From Myxococcota bacterium (lineage in GTDB: Bacteria; Myxococcota_A; Polyangia; Polyangiales; JANWZI01), in NCBI GenBank assembly GCA_025054695.1, contig JANWZI010000004.1, positions 37,311 through 101,310 of the forward strand: 64,000 nucleotides of DNA, read 5' to 3'. Below the pieces are notes generated by a model. It was given only the letters and a program-made list of their open reading frames with translations, was not told where the DNA came from and made no database searches. Position 1 is the stretch's first letter. Each line of letters opens with the position of its first letter. Made by a program: the position numbers and the translations under genes. Shown piece by piece: positions 29,881-39,991 of this stretch.

Positions 29881-30746
29881 TCTGCGTCGGGCGACGGCGC
29901 CCCCCGGCGCCGTGCGTTGGCCTCGAGCCCTCGCAGCGCATCGAGGGGATCGAGGCCGGAGCCAGTATACAGGTTCGCGCCGACGAGGGCGTGCCCGGCG
30001 TGCGTGCCGAGCAGCTGAAACAGCTGGTGGTCCACGGCGGCCCAGGCGGATTTCTGGGGCAGCCACGATAGAATCGCGATGGCGCCGACCGGTTTGCCCT
30101 CGACCTGGAGCGGAATGACGGCGGCGGGCTCTTGGTCTACGGCCTCTGGATGCTCGCGAATCCGGGCGATGCCCGTCAGACACGACTCTCCGATGGGACC
30201 GTCACCGAGAGCGACCTCGGTCGGAAGCGTCTCGCCGACGCCGTCCCAGGCGACGGGAACCGCGACGGAGCGGGCGCGGTCGACGACGTAGACGACCGTG
30301 GCACGGGAACCGACGAGCTGGCCGCACGTGTCGAGGATGTGCCGCAGCACGTGACGCGGCGAGAGCGATTGATGGAGCTGGAACGCCGCCACGTAAAGGT
30401 TTGCCAGATCCCCAAGCTCGCGCTCCAGCTCCGCGAATCGCGCGTCCACGGTGCGCAGCCGCATGGCGCGTTCCGTCGATTCCTCGGCGAACGCGCGACG
30501 CTCGCGTTCGAGCGATTCGATGCGGTCGAGCAGCTCGCGGACACCGCCGTCCGCTTGGAGCGCCGCGCGCAGCTGCGCGCTCCGTTCCCGCAAGTGCTCG
30601 ATCTCGCTGCGTAGCTCCGCGTTCTCGGCGAGCAGCTCCTCGGCGAGCTCGAAGCCCTTCTTGAGGAACGAGCGCAAGAAGGCCTCGCGCTCGCGCACGA
30701 GGTCGCCCGGCAGGTCGCTCGGCCGGCGGCCGCGTTCCTCCGTCAC
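29877..30746 (-). CDS. Coiled-coil plus GAF domain protein
   Basis: Coiled coil followed by a GAF-like segment (GSRATVVYVVDRARSVAVPVAWDGVG...VIPLQVEGKPVGAIAILSWLPQ); 4-nt overlap with the response regulator. Confidence 0.75.
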   Translation of the reverse strand: MTEERGRRPSDLPGDLVREREAFLRSFLKKGFELAEELLAENAELRSEIEHLRERSAQLRAALQADGGVRELLDRIESLERERRAFAEESTERAMRLRTVDARFAELERELGDLANLYVAAFQLHQSLSPRHVLRHILDTCGQLVGSRATVVYVVDRARSVAVPVAWDGVGETLPTEVALGDGPIGESCLTGIARIREHPEAVDQEPAAVIPLQVEGKPVGAIAILSWLPQKSAWAAVDHQLFQLLGTHAGHALVGANLYTGSGLDPLDALRGLEANARRRGAPSPDAE

Positions 30747-30810
30747 GGCCCAACGCTACCAGAGCGCCACGCGGAGAGTACGGGGCGTCGGGATGCAGGC
30801 TCACGCACGG

Positions 30811-30914
30811 GCTCGGACTCGGGCTCGGGCTCGGACTCGGTCTCCGACTCGGTCGCGAGCTCGGACTCGGGCTCGGTCTCCGACTCGGTCTCGGACTCGG
30901 GCTCGGCCTCGGTC
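30811..30914. repeat. Array 3 of (CTCGGN)n, + strand orientation CTCGGN
   Basis: Direct reading: ggctcggactcgggctcgggctcggactcggtctccgactcgg..., between cheB stop (30958) and GAF gene start (30746). Confidence 0.93.
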
Positions 30915-30957
30915 AAGGGTTGCGACGCGGACTCCAGGTGGAACCGTGCATGTCACG

Positions 30958-32034
30958 TCATCCGTCCAGCGCCGCGATCTCGGCGATGATCTCGTGCAGC
31001 GTCAAGCACCGATGCACGCGACCCGTCCGTAACGCCGCCCCCGGCATGCCGTGCACGACCGCGCTGCGCTCCGATTCAGCGATCACCAGACCGCCGGCAT
31101 CCGCCACGGCATGCACGCCGCGAGCGCCATCGTCGCCCATGCCCGTGAGCACCACCGCGACCAGGCGTGGGCCCACGCACGCCGCGGCGCTGCGGAACAG
31201 CCGGTCGACGGAGGGCACGTAGCGGTCCGAAGAATCGGGCTCCGCTGTCCGTAGCCGGAGCGAGCCCGCAGGCCCTCGTTCGACGGAGGCGACGCGCCCG
31301 CCGGGGCAGACGAGCCCCGTGCCTGCGACGATCGGCTCGCCGTCCCGGGCCTCGCGCACACGCACGCCGCCGAGTCGGTCGAGCCGCTCCGCGAAACTCC
31401 GGGTGAACCGTTCGGGCATGTGTTGCGCGACGACGATGCACAGCCGACTCGAAGACGGCAGCGCAGCGAAAAGCTCGACGAGGGCACTGGGGCCACCGGT
31501 CGACGCGCCCACGACGACGAGCCGCGAGGGCTCGATCGCGACGCCCGGTTGGGGCACCGCGCGCGCCGAGGCGCCCACGACCGCGAAACGCCCGGTGACG
31601 GTGTGACTCGCGCCGCGCAGCCCGGCAGCCGGAGACAGCTGCCGGACGAGCTCGACTTTGGCGCGCAGATCGGCGCGCATCGCGTCCAGTTCCGCGACGC
31701 CCGCGCCGGCGGGCCGTGCGACGAAATCGAGGGCGCCCAACTCGAGCGCACGGAAGACGTCCTGGCGACCCGAGCGGCCGGAGACGACGAGCACGGGTGT
31801 CGGCTGCCTCGCCATGAGCAAACGCAGGAACGTGAATCCGTCCATGCGCGGCATCTCGAGATCGAGCGTGACGAGGTCGGGTCGCAGCTCGAAGCAGCGC
31901 TGCAGGGCCTCGTCGCCGTCGGCGGCGCGCGCGACGACGTGCACCCCGTCGATGTCCTCAAGCAGCTCGGTCAGCGCGCGCCGGTGCGCCGCCGAGTCGT
32001 CGACGACCACGACGCGCAACGGAGCAGCGGTCAC
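30958..32034 (-). CDS. cheB: CheB protein-glutamate methylesterase
   Basis: RVVVVDDSAAHRRAL receiver; VVVGASTGGPSALVELF; VAQHMPERFTRSFAERLD; VLTGMGDDGARG. Confidence 0.95.
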   Translation of the reverse strand: MTAAPLRVVVVDDSAAHRRALTELLEDIDGVHVVARAADGDEALQRCFELRPDLVTLDLEMPRMDGFTFLRLLMARQPTPVLVVSGRSGRQDVFRALELGALDFVARPAGAGVAELDAMRADLRAKVELVRQLSPAAGLRGASHTVTGRFAVVGASARAVPQPGVAIEPSRLVVVGASTGGPSALVELFAALPSSSRLCIVVAQHMPERFTRSFAERLDRLGGVRVREARDGEPIVAGTGLVCPGGRVASVERGPAGSLRLRTAEPDSSDRYVPSVDRLFRSAAACVGPRLVAVVLTGMGDDGARGVHAVADAGGLVIAESERSAVVHGMPGAALRTGRVHRCLTLHEIIAEIAALDG

Positions 32035-32050
32035 CGCGCGTACCTCCCGT

Positions 32051-34069
32051 TCATCCGACCGATCCCCCGAGCGCGGGTTTGCGATAGACGAGCTCGTCGC
32101 CCGCGTGGACGACCTCGAAGGCCGTCGTCACGTGAAGCAGCGATTCGCTGTGGCCGAGCAGCAGGTAGCCGCCCGGCAGCAAGCGGGCGTGCAGCACGTC
32201 GAGCACGCGACGGCGCGCCTCGGGAAGCAGGTAGATGAGCACGTTTCGGCAGAAGACCACGTCGACGCGGCCGGCGGCTGCCGCGCGCACGCCGTCGAGC
32301 AGATTCAACCGGCTGAAGTGACACATCGCCCGCAGGCGCGGCTGCACCTCGAGCCCGTCCTCCACTTCCCGAAAGCAGCGCTCGTAACCCGACGGCATCG
32401 CGCGGAAACTGGATGCCCCGTACACGGCCCGTCGGGCCGCCGCCAGCGCGCGTCGCGACAGGTCGCTGCCGAAGATGCGCACGTCCCAGCCTTCGAACAG
32501 CCCGCTCTCCTCGACGAGCATCGCGATTGTGTAGACCTCCTCGCCGGTCGAGCAGCCCGCGCTCCAGACGGCGAGACGTCGCAGGCCGCGGGCCTCGCCC
32601 CGCTCGCGCAGCCGCGGCAGCAGGACGTCGCGAAAGGCGCGCAGTTGCTCGGGTTCTCGAAAAAAATAGGTCTCATGGGTCGTCAGCAGCTCCGCCGCGC
32701 GCTCCAGCTCCGCGGGACCGTCGGGGTGCTGACGAAGGTGGCGGCAATAGTCCGCGAACGAGTCAATACCCAGCGCCCGCAGTCGTTCGCGGAGGCGGCG
32801 TTCGACCGAGAAGGCGGCCTCGTCGGAAAGCGCGAAGCCGTAGCGCTCCGCGAGCAGATCGCCCAGCGCGCGAAGCGCATCGACGGAGAGGGACGGAGAG
32901 CCCTCCCCCGCGGAACCGGTGCGGGGGCTCGCGGACTGCGCCGACGCGCCGATGCGCGCGCGATCGGGCTCGATCTCGACGGCCGATGGCGCGACGTGGC
33001 CGCGAAGCCTGGCTCGCCTGCCGTCCGTCGCGAAGCGGCTCGCCCGCTCCCACCCCGGCGCAGCGTCGGATTCTGGCTCCTCGAGCAGCGCAATCGCACG
33101 TGGCTCGCCCCACCGACGCAGGGCGCTGCGGGCTTGCGGGGACAGCCCTTCGGTTGCAGCCAACGACGCGATTTGCGGCAAGGCCTCGACCTCACGGGAT
33201 GCGACGAGCAACAGCGCCGCGGCGGCGCGCGTCTGCGGTGGCCCGTCGCCTACGAGCCGACGCAGCTTCGCCCGCGCGCGTGCATCCAGGGACGGAGCGC
33301 GTTCGAGCAGCACGTCGAACGCGGGTGGGCATTCGGCCACGAGCGTCGCCAGGCCGCGCGTCGTCTGCACGAAGAGGGCATCGTCGGCTTCCCTGAGGCG
33401 AGCGAGCAGCGGTTCGACCGCGCGCGGGTCGCCGCAGCGCCCGAGCAGACCGACCACCGCGCGACGGGCTGCCGGCTCCGCGAGATGATCGCCCAGCAGG
33501 CGCCAGGGGATTCGCGCGCGACAGCGCTCGAGCGCATCGAGCACGGCCAGGCGCAGGAACCGATCCGGCGTTTGAAGCAGGGGCAACAAGGCTTCGGTCG
33601 CGCGCGGCCCTCCGATACGTCCGAGCGCGTCGATGGCGGCGACGGCTTCGTGGGGGTTGCTTTCGCGCGCGATTTGGGACAGCACGCGCACGGCCGCCTC
33701 GGCGCGCGTCTCGCCGAGCGCCTCGATCAGGAAGCGCCGGCGACCGGGAGGCGTCCGCGCGAGCGTCTCGAACAGGGCCGACGAGGCGCGCTCTCCCAGC
33801 AACGCGATGGCCTCGAGGCACGCGCCGCGGATCGAGGGCTCCTCGGAGCGTGCGAGCCGGTCGACGAGAAGGCCAATCGCGGCGTCGTCGGCGCAGCGCC
33901 CCACGAGGGCCGCGGCTTCCTTGCGGACGCGCCAATCGATGTCCGCGAACGCGTCGAGCGCCGCACGCACGGCGTCGCCCGGCGCGCGGCGCTCGAGCGC
34001 GAGAAGGGCACGTCGACGATGCTCCGCGTCGGCCCCACGGACCGTCGTGCACTTCGGCGAGGTGCTCAT
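32051..34069 (-). CDS. HEAT-repeat / CheR methyltransferase fusion
   Basis: N-terminal half has HEAT-like repeats (RWRVRKEAAALVGRC-type units); C-terminal half has ETYFFREPEQLRAFRDVLLP, VWSAGCSTGEEVYTIAMLVEE, DVVFCRNVLIYL and GYLLLGHSESL of CheR. Confidence 0.9.
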   Translation of the reverse strand: MSTSPKCTTVRGADAEHRRRALLALERRAPGDAVRAALDAFADIDWRVRKEAAALVGRCADDAAIGLLVDRLARSEEPSIRGACLEAIALLGERASSALFETLARTPPGRRRFLIEALGETRAEAAVRVLSQIARESNPHEAVAAIDALGRIGGPRATEALLPLLQTPDRFLRLAVLDALERCRARIPWRLLGDHLAEPAARRAVVGLLGRCGDPRAVEPLLARLREADDALFVQTTRGLATLVAECPPAFDVLLERAPSLDARARAKLRRLVGDGPPQTRAAAALLLVASREVEALPQIASLAATEGLSPQARSALRRWGEPRAIALLEEPESDAAPGWERASRFATDGRRARLRGHVAPSAVEIEPDRARIGASAQSASPRTGSAGEGSPSLSVDALRALGDLLAERYGFALSDEAAFSVERRLRERLRALGIDSFADYCRHLRQHPDGPAELERAAELLTTHETYFFREPEQLRAFRDVLLPRLRERGEARGLRRLAVWSAGCSTGEEVYTIAMLVEESGLFEGWDVRIFGSDLSRRALAAARRAVYGASSFRAMPSGYERCFREVEDGLEVQPRLRAMCHFSRLNLLDGVRAAAAGRVDVVFCRNVLIYLLPEARRRVLDVLHARLLPGGYLLLGHSESLLHVTTAFEVVHAGDELVYRKPALGGSVG

Positions 34070-34563
34070 GGCGCCACGCCCGCAGAGGGCTCGGCCGCCG
34101 CCAGCGCCGACGCGGCGAGCTGGTCGACGTCGAGCACGAACACCATACGGCCCGCGTGCCGTTGCACGCCGACGATGCCTCGCTCGCGATCACCCGCACC
34201 CAGCGCGGGCAGCGCACCGGACCCCACGGGCTCGCCGCCGAAAACGTCGGTGACCGCATCGACGACGAGTGCGACACCGCGTGTCCCGGCGCGCACGACG
34301 ATCCACTTTCTGCGCCGGTCGCCGTCGGCAGCGGGCGGCAACCCGAATCGACGGCGCAGATCCAGCACCGGGACGACCTCCCCTCGGTGGTCGGCCACCC
34401 CGAGCAGCACGGGGGGTGCGTGCGGGAGCGGCACGACGGGCAGCGGCTGCAGGATCTCCCGTACGCGATGGATGTCGAGGGCGTAGACGACCTCGCCGAC
34501 GACGAAGCCCACGAAGTTCTTCGCGCGACTCGAGCGGGCGCGGGGAGACGACGTCACGGTCAC
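34066..34563 (-). CDS. cheW: CheW-like protein
   Basis: FVVGEVVYALDIHRVREILQPLPVVPLPHAPPVLLGVADHRGEVVPVLDLRRRFGL. Confidence 0.92.
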   Translation of the reverse strand: MTVTSSPRARSSRAKNFVGFVVGEVVYALDIHRVREILQPLPVVPLPHAPPVLLGVADHRGEVVPVLDLRRRFGLPPAADGDRRRKWIVVRAGTRGVALVVDAVTDVFGGEPVGSGALPALGAGDRERGIVGVQRHAGRMVFVLDVDQLAASALAAAEPSAGVAP

Positions 34564-35093
34564 CTCGCCAGGACGGCCGGGTCGAGGAGCACGAGCAGCT
34601 CGTCCGACCGTGCGTCGTCCTGACCGGAGCGGCGCTCGCCCCGCGCGGGACGCGCGGTGCCAGGCCGGCCGATTCCGAGCACGTGATCGGGCGTGACGCC
34701 ACCCAGGCTCGTCACGAGCTCGATCTCGCTTTCGTGCAACCGATGGACCTGCCGGACCTCGTCGACGAGCAGGCCGACCAGCTCGGCGCCCGTCTCGACG
34801 ACGAGCACCCGCGCCGTGCGCCCAGGGGGCGATGCTTCAACGCGGACGCGTCGACGCAGGTCGACCAGGGTCGTGATCCGGCCGCGCACCGAGACGACGC
34901 CGAGCACGCGCTCGGCGGCCCGCGGCACCGGCGTGACGGGAGGGATCCGCACGATCTCTCGCACGCACGCGAGCGGCAGTGCGTAGCTGTCCGTACCCAA
35001 TTGGAAAGCGAGCAGCTCGACGATCCCGTCGCGCGGCGCGAGCACGTGCGCTGCGGACGAGGTGGGCGCGAGCTGGGAGCCACGTCCGGTCAT
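34560..35093 (-). CDS. CheW-like protein (second copy)
   Basis: FQLGTDSYALPLACVREIVRIPPVTPVPRAAERVLGVVSVRGRITTLVDLRRRV. Confidence 0.9.
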   Translation of the reverse strand: MTGRGSQLAPTSSAAHVLAPRDGIVELLAFQLGTDSYALPLACVREIVRIPPVTPVPRAAERVLGVVSVRGRITTLVDLRRRVRVEASPPGRTARVLVVETGAELVGLLVDEVRQVHRLHESEIELVTSLGGVTPDHVLGIGRPGTARPARGERRSGQDDARSDELLVLLDPAVLAR

Positions 35094-37285
35094 GACGGTG
35101 CCCGCGCGAGGGATACGGGCCGATCGACGCCGCCCAGCACCTCCTCGAGCAAACCGGGTGCGTCGAGCACCAGGGCCACGCGCTGCTCGCCCAGATCCGT
35201 CGCGCCTGCGAATCCGCGCACGGCGCGCAGGCTCGGGCCGAGGGGCTTGATGACGACGTCGCGTTGACCGCCCAGATCGTCGACGACGAGGCCGAGCCGC
35301 CGCTGCCCGAGCGCGACGATGACGACGAATCCACGTCGGCGCGACCGCGGATCGGGTGGCAAGGTGGCGGCGATTCCGAACAGGCGGCCGAGGCGACAGA
35401 TGGGCAGTGTGCTGCCGCGGACGCTGACGACTTCGTGGCCGTCGATCCGGCGGACCGCGGCCGGATCGAAGGCAAGGGCTTCTTCGACGGCGGACAGCGG
35501 CAGACAGAAGCTTTGCGCGCCCACGCGGACGAGCAGGGCGCGCACGATGGCCAGCGTGACCGGCAGCGTCAGCGTGAGCTTGGTCCCAACGCCCGGCTCG
35601 CTCGAAACGTCGACGACGCCACCCAACCGGGCGATGTTCGTCTTGACGACGTCCAAACCCACCCCGCGTCCGCTCGTGTCCGTGATGGCGGAGCGCGTGG
35701 TGAAACCGGGCAGGAAAACGAGCTGAAGGATCTCGTGCGGGCTCAGCTCGTCGCGACTCGAACGGTCCACGAGCCCCCGACGCACCGCGGTTTCGAAGAT
35801 TTTGTCGGCGTTCATGCCCGCGCCGTCGTCCTCGATCTCGATGACGACGTGACTTCCCTTCTGGTAGGCGTTGATCGCGACCGTGCCGACGGTCGGCTTG
35901 CCGGCCAGCTCGCGCAACGTCGGACGTTCGATCCCGTGGTCGATCGCGTTGCGGACGATGTGCATCAGGGGGTCGGTCAGCTCCTCGACGATGAGCTTGT
36001 CCACCTCGGTCTCGGCCCCCGTCACCACGAGGCGCACCTGCTTCTCGTGCTCGCGCGCGACCTGCCGCACGACGCGCGCGAGCCGGTCGAAGACCTGCCG
36101 CAGCGGCACCATGCGAACCGAAAGGATTCCGTCCTGCATCTCGTCCAAGTTGCGGTCGAGCCCCCGACGTGCGCGCTGCAACTCGAGGGCGAGCGCGCGC
36201 AAGGAGGGCTCGCCGCGCAGTCGTTCCTCGATGCGGCCGAGCGCGGCACGCACGAGCGAGAGCTCGCCCACGACGTTCAACAAATGGTCGAGCTTGCGGA
36301 TGTCGACGCGGACGGTGTGGGCTGCGCCGCGACCCGTTTCCACCCCCTCGCGGTCGAGCGGCGCGGCTGGCGCGTCGCTGGGACTTCGTTCCGCAGGGCC
36401 CGCCGGCCGCTCGTGCGTCGCGGGCCGCGCCTCGGGGTCGGGCGCGGGAACGATCGTCGGGCGGCGTCCCGCGACCTCGGCCGCGGTGCCGCCTCCCGGC
36501 GACTCGGCTCTCGTCGGAGGTCGCGTCGGTCGTTCCTCGCGACGCGGCACCGGTGCGACGAGCACCTGCGCTCCGGCCGCCTCGGCGATCCGCTCGACGG
36601 GCGCGCGCGAAGCGAACAGCAACGTCAGCTCGATGACGTCCGGCGGCCCACCTCCCGAACGCGGCAGGATCGTGATGACCTCGCCCAGGGACTTGAGGCG
36701 CTGCTTGAGCTCCTCGAGCGAAGTGTCGATCGAGGCGAGCGCGAAGCTGCCGTCGAGTCGGTACAGCGGCACGCCCTGCTCGACGTTCGTGCGCAGGCGG
36801 TGCTCTTCGTACTCGGTGAGCACCCCGAGCGTCTGCTCGTCGAGCTCGTAGACCTCCGCCGGCGCGCGCGCGGCGGGCGGCACCGCCGGCGCGAATCGTT
36901 CGAGTCGTTCGGCGTAGCGCGCCAGATCGCCCTCGCTCGCCGCCTCGACCGGTCGCTCCGCGTTGCCCAGCAGGCGTTGGAAGTGCTCGACGCCCTCGAA
37001 GAGCACGTCGAGGACCGACTGACCGAGCGCGATGCGCCCCAGACGCAAGTCGTCGAGCAGATCTTCGAGCGCGTGCGCGAGCGCGCCCATCTTGTGGTGA
37101 CCGAAGACGTGGGCGAGCCCCTTGAGCGTGTGCACGCCGCGGAAGATCTCGTGCACGAGCCCGGGCTCGTCGCGGCCCTCGCGCTGGGCTTGATCAAGCG
37201 CGAGCAGGTCGCGCGACAGCGCCTCGACGATCTCGCCGGCCTCGGCGAGGAACTCCTCGCGCAGCGCCTCGTCGTGCTCGCTCAC
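35090..37285 (-). CDS. cheA: CheA histidine kinase
   Basis: HEIFRGVHTLKGLAHVFG Hpt; HIVRNAIDHGIE; DDGAGMNADKIFETAVRRGLV; SGRGVGLDVVKTNIARLGG; CheW-like C-terminus. GTG start at 37285 overlaps the upstream stop. Confidence 0.95.
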   Translation of the reverse strand: MSEHDEALREEFLAEAGEIVEALSRDLLALDQAQREGRDEPGLVHEIFRGVHTLKGLAHVFGHHKMGALAHALEDLLDDLRLGRIALGQSVLDVLFEGVEHFQRLLGNAERPVEAASEGDLARYAERLERFAPAVPPAARAPAEVYELDEQTLGVLTEYEEHRLRTNVEQGVPLYRLDGSFALASIDTSLEELKQRLKSLGEVITILPRSGGGPPDVIELTLLFASRAPVERIAEAAGAQVLVAPVPRREERPTRPPTRAESPGGGTAAEVAGRRPTIVPAPDPEARPATHERPAGPAERSPSDAPAAPLDREGVETGRGAAHTVRVDIRKLDHLLNVVGELSLVRAALGRIEERLRGEPSLRALALELQRARRGLDRNLDEMQDGILSVRMVPLRQVFDRLARVVRQVAREHEKQVRLVVTGAETEVDKLIVEELTDPLMHIVRNAIDHGIERPTLRELAGKPTVGTVAINAYQKGSHVVIEIEDDGAGMNADKIFETAVRRGLVDRSSRDELSPHEILQLVFLPGFTTRSAITDTSGRGVGLDVVKTNIARLGGVVDVSSEPGVGTKLTLTLPVTLAIVRALLVRVGAQSFCLPLSAVEEALAFDPAAVRRIDGHEVVSVRGSTLPICRLGRLFGIAATLPPDPRSRRRGFVVIVALGQRRLGLVVDDLGGQRDVVIKPLGPSLRAVRGFAGATDLGEQRVALVLDAPGLLEEVLGGVDRPVSLARAPS

Positions 37286-37662
37286 GCACCCCCCTCGTCC
37301 CGCGCGGCCAGCAGACGGCGGACGGTCGCGCGTAGCTCGTCCGGCGCGAAGGGCTTGGCGAGGTAGCCGTCGGCCCCGAGCTGCATGCCACGCTGCCGGT
37401 CGCGCTCGGCCGCCTCCGTGGAGATGAGCAGGAGTGGCGTGCGCGACAGCGTCGGATGCCCCCGGACGAACGAGACCAGTTCGAGCCCGTGCAAGTCGGG
37501 CATGTGGACGTCCACGATGAGCAGATCCCAGCGCGACCGGGGCAGCACGCGCAGCGCCTCGAGCCCGCTCTCGGCCTCCTCGACCGTCGCGCCCTCCTCC
37601 TCCAGCGCGAGGCGCACCCACGCGCGCATCGCGCGCGAGTCGTCGACCACCAGGACGTGCAT
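37282..37662 (-). CDS. CheY-like response regulator
   Basis: MHVLVVDDSRAMRAWVRLALEEEG...DLLIVDVHMPDLHGLEL...GADGYLAKPFAPDEL. Confidence 0.92.
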   Translation of the reverse strand: MHVLVVDDSRAMRAWVRLALEEEGATVEEAESGLEALRVLPRSRWDLLIVDVHMPDLHGLELVSFVRGHPTLSRTPLLLISTEAAERDRQRGMQLGADGYLAKPFAPDELRATVRRLLAARDEGGA

Positions 37663-37771
37663 GGCGTCGCGCTTGCGCGACAGTTTACCAGACGGCCGTC
37701 GTCCTCTCGATTTCCGTCGCCGTGCCTGCGCCGCGCGCCGCGTCGCGTCGCACGCGCCCCGCGAACCCCCG

Positions 37772-39433
37772 CTACGAGCGGCGAACGCGCAGGACGGACG
37801 GCGCGTAATCCTCGGGCCGCTCGAATCCCAGGAGCAGGAGCAGCGTGGCCGCCACGTTGGCCAGACCCGGGCGCTCGACCGTCGGGTCGATCTCGAGAGG
37901 GGCGCCCGGCGCGAGCACGTGCAGGGGCACGGGATTGAGGGTGTGACTCGTCTTGGGCCGTCCCCCTCCCCGCTCGTCGCGCAGGATACGACCGGTGCGG
38001 CGGTCTCGCTCGAACATCTCGTCCGCATTGCCGTGATCGGCCGTCACGATCATCGCTCCGCCGAGCCGCTCGATGGTGCGCGCGAGCCGCCCAATCTGCA
38101 GATCGACGGCCTCGACGGCGATCACGGTGGGCTCGAGCACGCCCGTGTGCCCGACCATGTCTCCGTTGGCGAAGTTGATGCGGGCGTGGCGCACCTCCCC
38201 GCCGACCAACGCATCGATCGTCGCGTCCGCGATCGCCGCGGCCTCCATCCAGGGCCGCTCGTCGAACGGACGTTGCGAGGAGGGGATCTCGATCCAGCGC
38301 TCGAGGCGCTCGTCGATCCGTCCCGAGCGGTTGCCGTTCCAGAAGTACGTGACGTGACCGAATTTCTGCGTCTCGCTGCACGCGAGCTGCGAGACGCCCG
38401 CGGCGACCAGGTACTCGGCCACCGTCCGATCGATGGCCGGCGGGGGCACCAGGAAGCGGCGGGGCAGCATGCGGTCCCCGTCGTATTGCATCATGCCCGC
38501 GAAGACGACGTCGGGACGCGGGCCGCGGTCGAACGCCGTGAACGGCTCCTCGTCGAACGCGCGCGTCAGCTCGATCGCGCGATCACCGCGGAAGTTGAAG
38601 AGGACCACCGCCGCGCCGTCGCGAATCGGTCCCACGGGCTCCCCGCGCTCGTCGACGATCACGAAGCCAGGCAGGTACTGGTCGATGATGCCGGGCTGCT
38701 CCTCGCGCAGCGTGCGGATCGCTTCCTCGAGCGAGCGAAAGGGCCGCCCTTTCCCCAAGACATGGATCTGCCAGCCGCGCGCGACCATGCCCCAGTCGGC
38801 CTCGTAGCGATCCATCGTGACGACCATGCGTCCGCCGCCGGACGCGGCGCGGTAGTCGCGCCCCGCTTCGCGATGGGCACGCAGGCGCGCCTCGAGCCGT
38901 TCGACGTACTCGAGCGCGCTTCGCTCCGGCACGTCACGGCCATCGAGCAGTGCGTGCACGCGCACGCGCGCGATGCCTTCCTCGGCGCACCGGTCGATCA
39001 GCGCGAAGAGATGATCGATGTGGCTGTGCACGTTCCCGTCCGACAGCAGTCCCACGAAGTGCACCGGTTCGCCGCTGTGCCGCACGCGGTCGACGACGTC
39101 GCGCCAGGCCCTGCCGCGCCAGATCTCCCCCGTCCGGATGGCGTCGTTGACGCGCTTGGCGCCCTGGTCGAAGACGCGCCCGGCCCCGAGTGCATTGTGC
39201 CCCACCTCGCTATTGCCCATGTCGTCGTCCGAGGGAAGTCCGACGGCCGTGCCGTGCGCGCGAAGCTTCGTGGAGGGGCAGCTGGATGCGAGCCGGTCGA
39301 GATTCGGCGTGCGCGCGAGCCAGACGGCGTCGCCCTCGTCGTGTGGACCGATGCCGATACCGTCCATCACGACGACGAGCACCGGGCCTGGCACGCCGCC
39401 GAAATCGGGATGAGGGCGAAGCGAAAGACGCAT
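37772..39433 (-). CDS. gpmI: 2,3-bisphosphoglycerate-independent phosphoglycerate mutase
   Basis: VMDGIGIGPHDEGDAV; GNSEVGHNALGAGRV; GLLSDGNVHSHIDHL; ALLDGRD; NFANGDMVGHTG; TADHGNADEM. Confidence 0.96.
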   Translation of the reverse strand: MRLSLRPHPDFGGVPGPVLVVVMDGIGIGPHDEGDAVWLARTPNLDRLASSCPSTKLRAHGTAVGLPSDDDMGNSEVGHNALGAGRVFDQGAKRVNDAIRTGEIWRGRAWRDVVDRVRHSGEPVHFVGLLSDGNVHSHIDHLFALIDRCAEEGIARVRVHALLDGRDVPERSALEYVERLEARLRAHREAGRDYRAASGGGRMVVTMDRYEADWGMVARGWQIHVLGKGRPFRSLEEAIRTLREEQPGIIDQYLPGFVIVDERGEPVGPIRDGAAVVLFNFRGDRAIELTRAFDEEPFTAFDRGPRPDVVFAGMMQYDGDRMLPRRFLVPPPAIDRTVAEYLVAAGVSQLACSETQKFGHVTYFWNGNRSGRIDERLERWIEIPSSQRPFDERPWMEAAAIADATIDALVGGEVRHARINFANGDMVGHTGVLEPTVIAVEAVDLQIGRLARTIERLGGAMIVTADHGNADEMFERDRRTGRILRDERGGGRPKTSHTLNPVPLHVLAPGAPLEIDPTVERPGLANVAATLLLLLGFERPEDYAPSVLRVRRS

Positions 39434-39516
39434 GACGTCGCGAAAGCCTACAACGCGCCGCACCCCGAAGCTTCGGGCCTCGCCTCGGGCGCGGGCGCGG
39501 GCGCGCGGACCCAGCC

Positions 39517-39785
39517 TCTGGCTCGGGTTCGGGACCAGGCTCGGTCCACGGGCTCGGACTCAAATACGGACTCGGACTCGGTCTCCGACTCGGTCTCGGT
39601 CTCGGTCTCGGACTCAGACTCGGGCTCGGACTAGAATGCGGACTCGGGCTCTGTCTCGGACCCAAGTTCGGTCTCGGTCTGTCTCGGGGTCGGGCTCGGA
39701 CTTACAGCGCTGGCGAGGTTGGTTGATCGCGGTTCGTCTTCCGACAGGGACGCCGGCTCGGACCTGGACTCGGCTTCGAGCTCGA
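39517..39785. repeat. Array 4 of (CTCGGN)n, + strand orientation CTCGGN, partly decayed
   Basis: Direct reading with interruptions (actcaaatacgg, ctagaatgcgg, cccaagttcgg), upstream of gpmI. Confidence 0.85.
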
Positions 39786-39991
39786 CGTCATGTAGCGGAC
39801 CCACCCTTCCGTCGTCGTTGGGTTGCTTGAAACCACACGTCGCCGAACTGCATCGCGGAGCTCGAGCACCGTGCGGATTCCATGAGCGCACCGCAGGTAT
39901 CATTCGATTTACACCCATTCACTTTTCACCTGTGAAACCGGAGACTTTCGACCGTGCAAGACGCACCGAGAAATCACTCGTCGTTTCGGAC

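Noticed and set aside
35090-37621. CheA beginning at 37621 (843 aa)
   Set aside because: The N-terminal 112 codons overlap the CheY gene in another frame; the GTG at 37285 overlaps the cheY stop and begins the Hpt domain.
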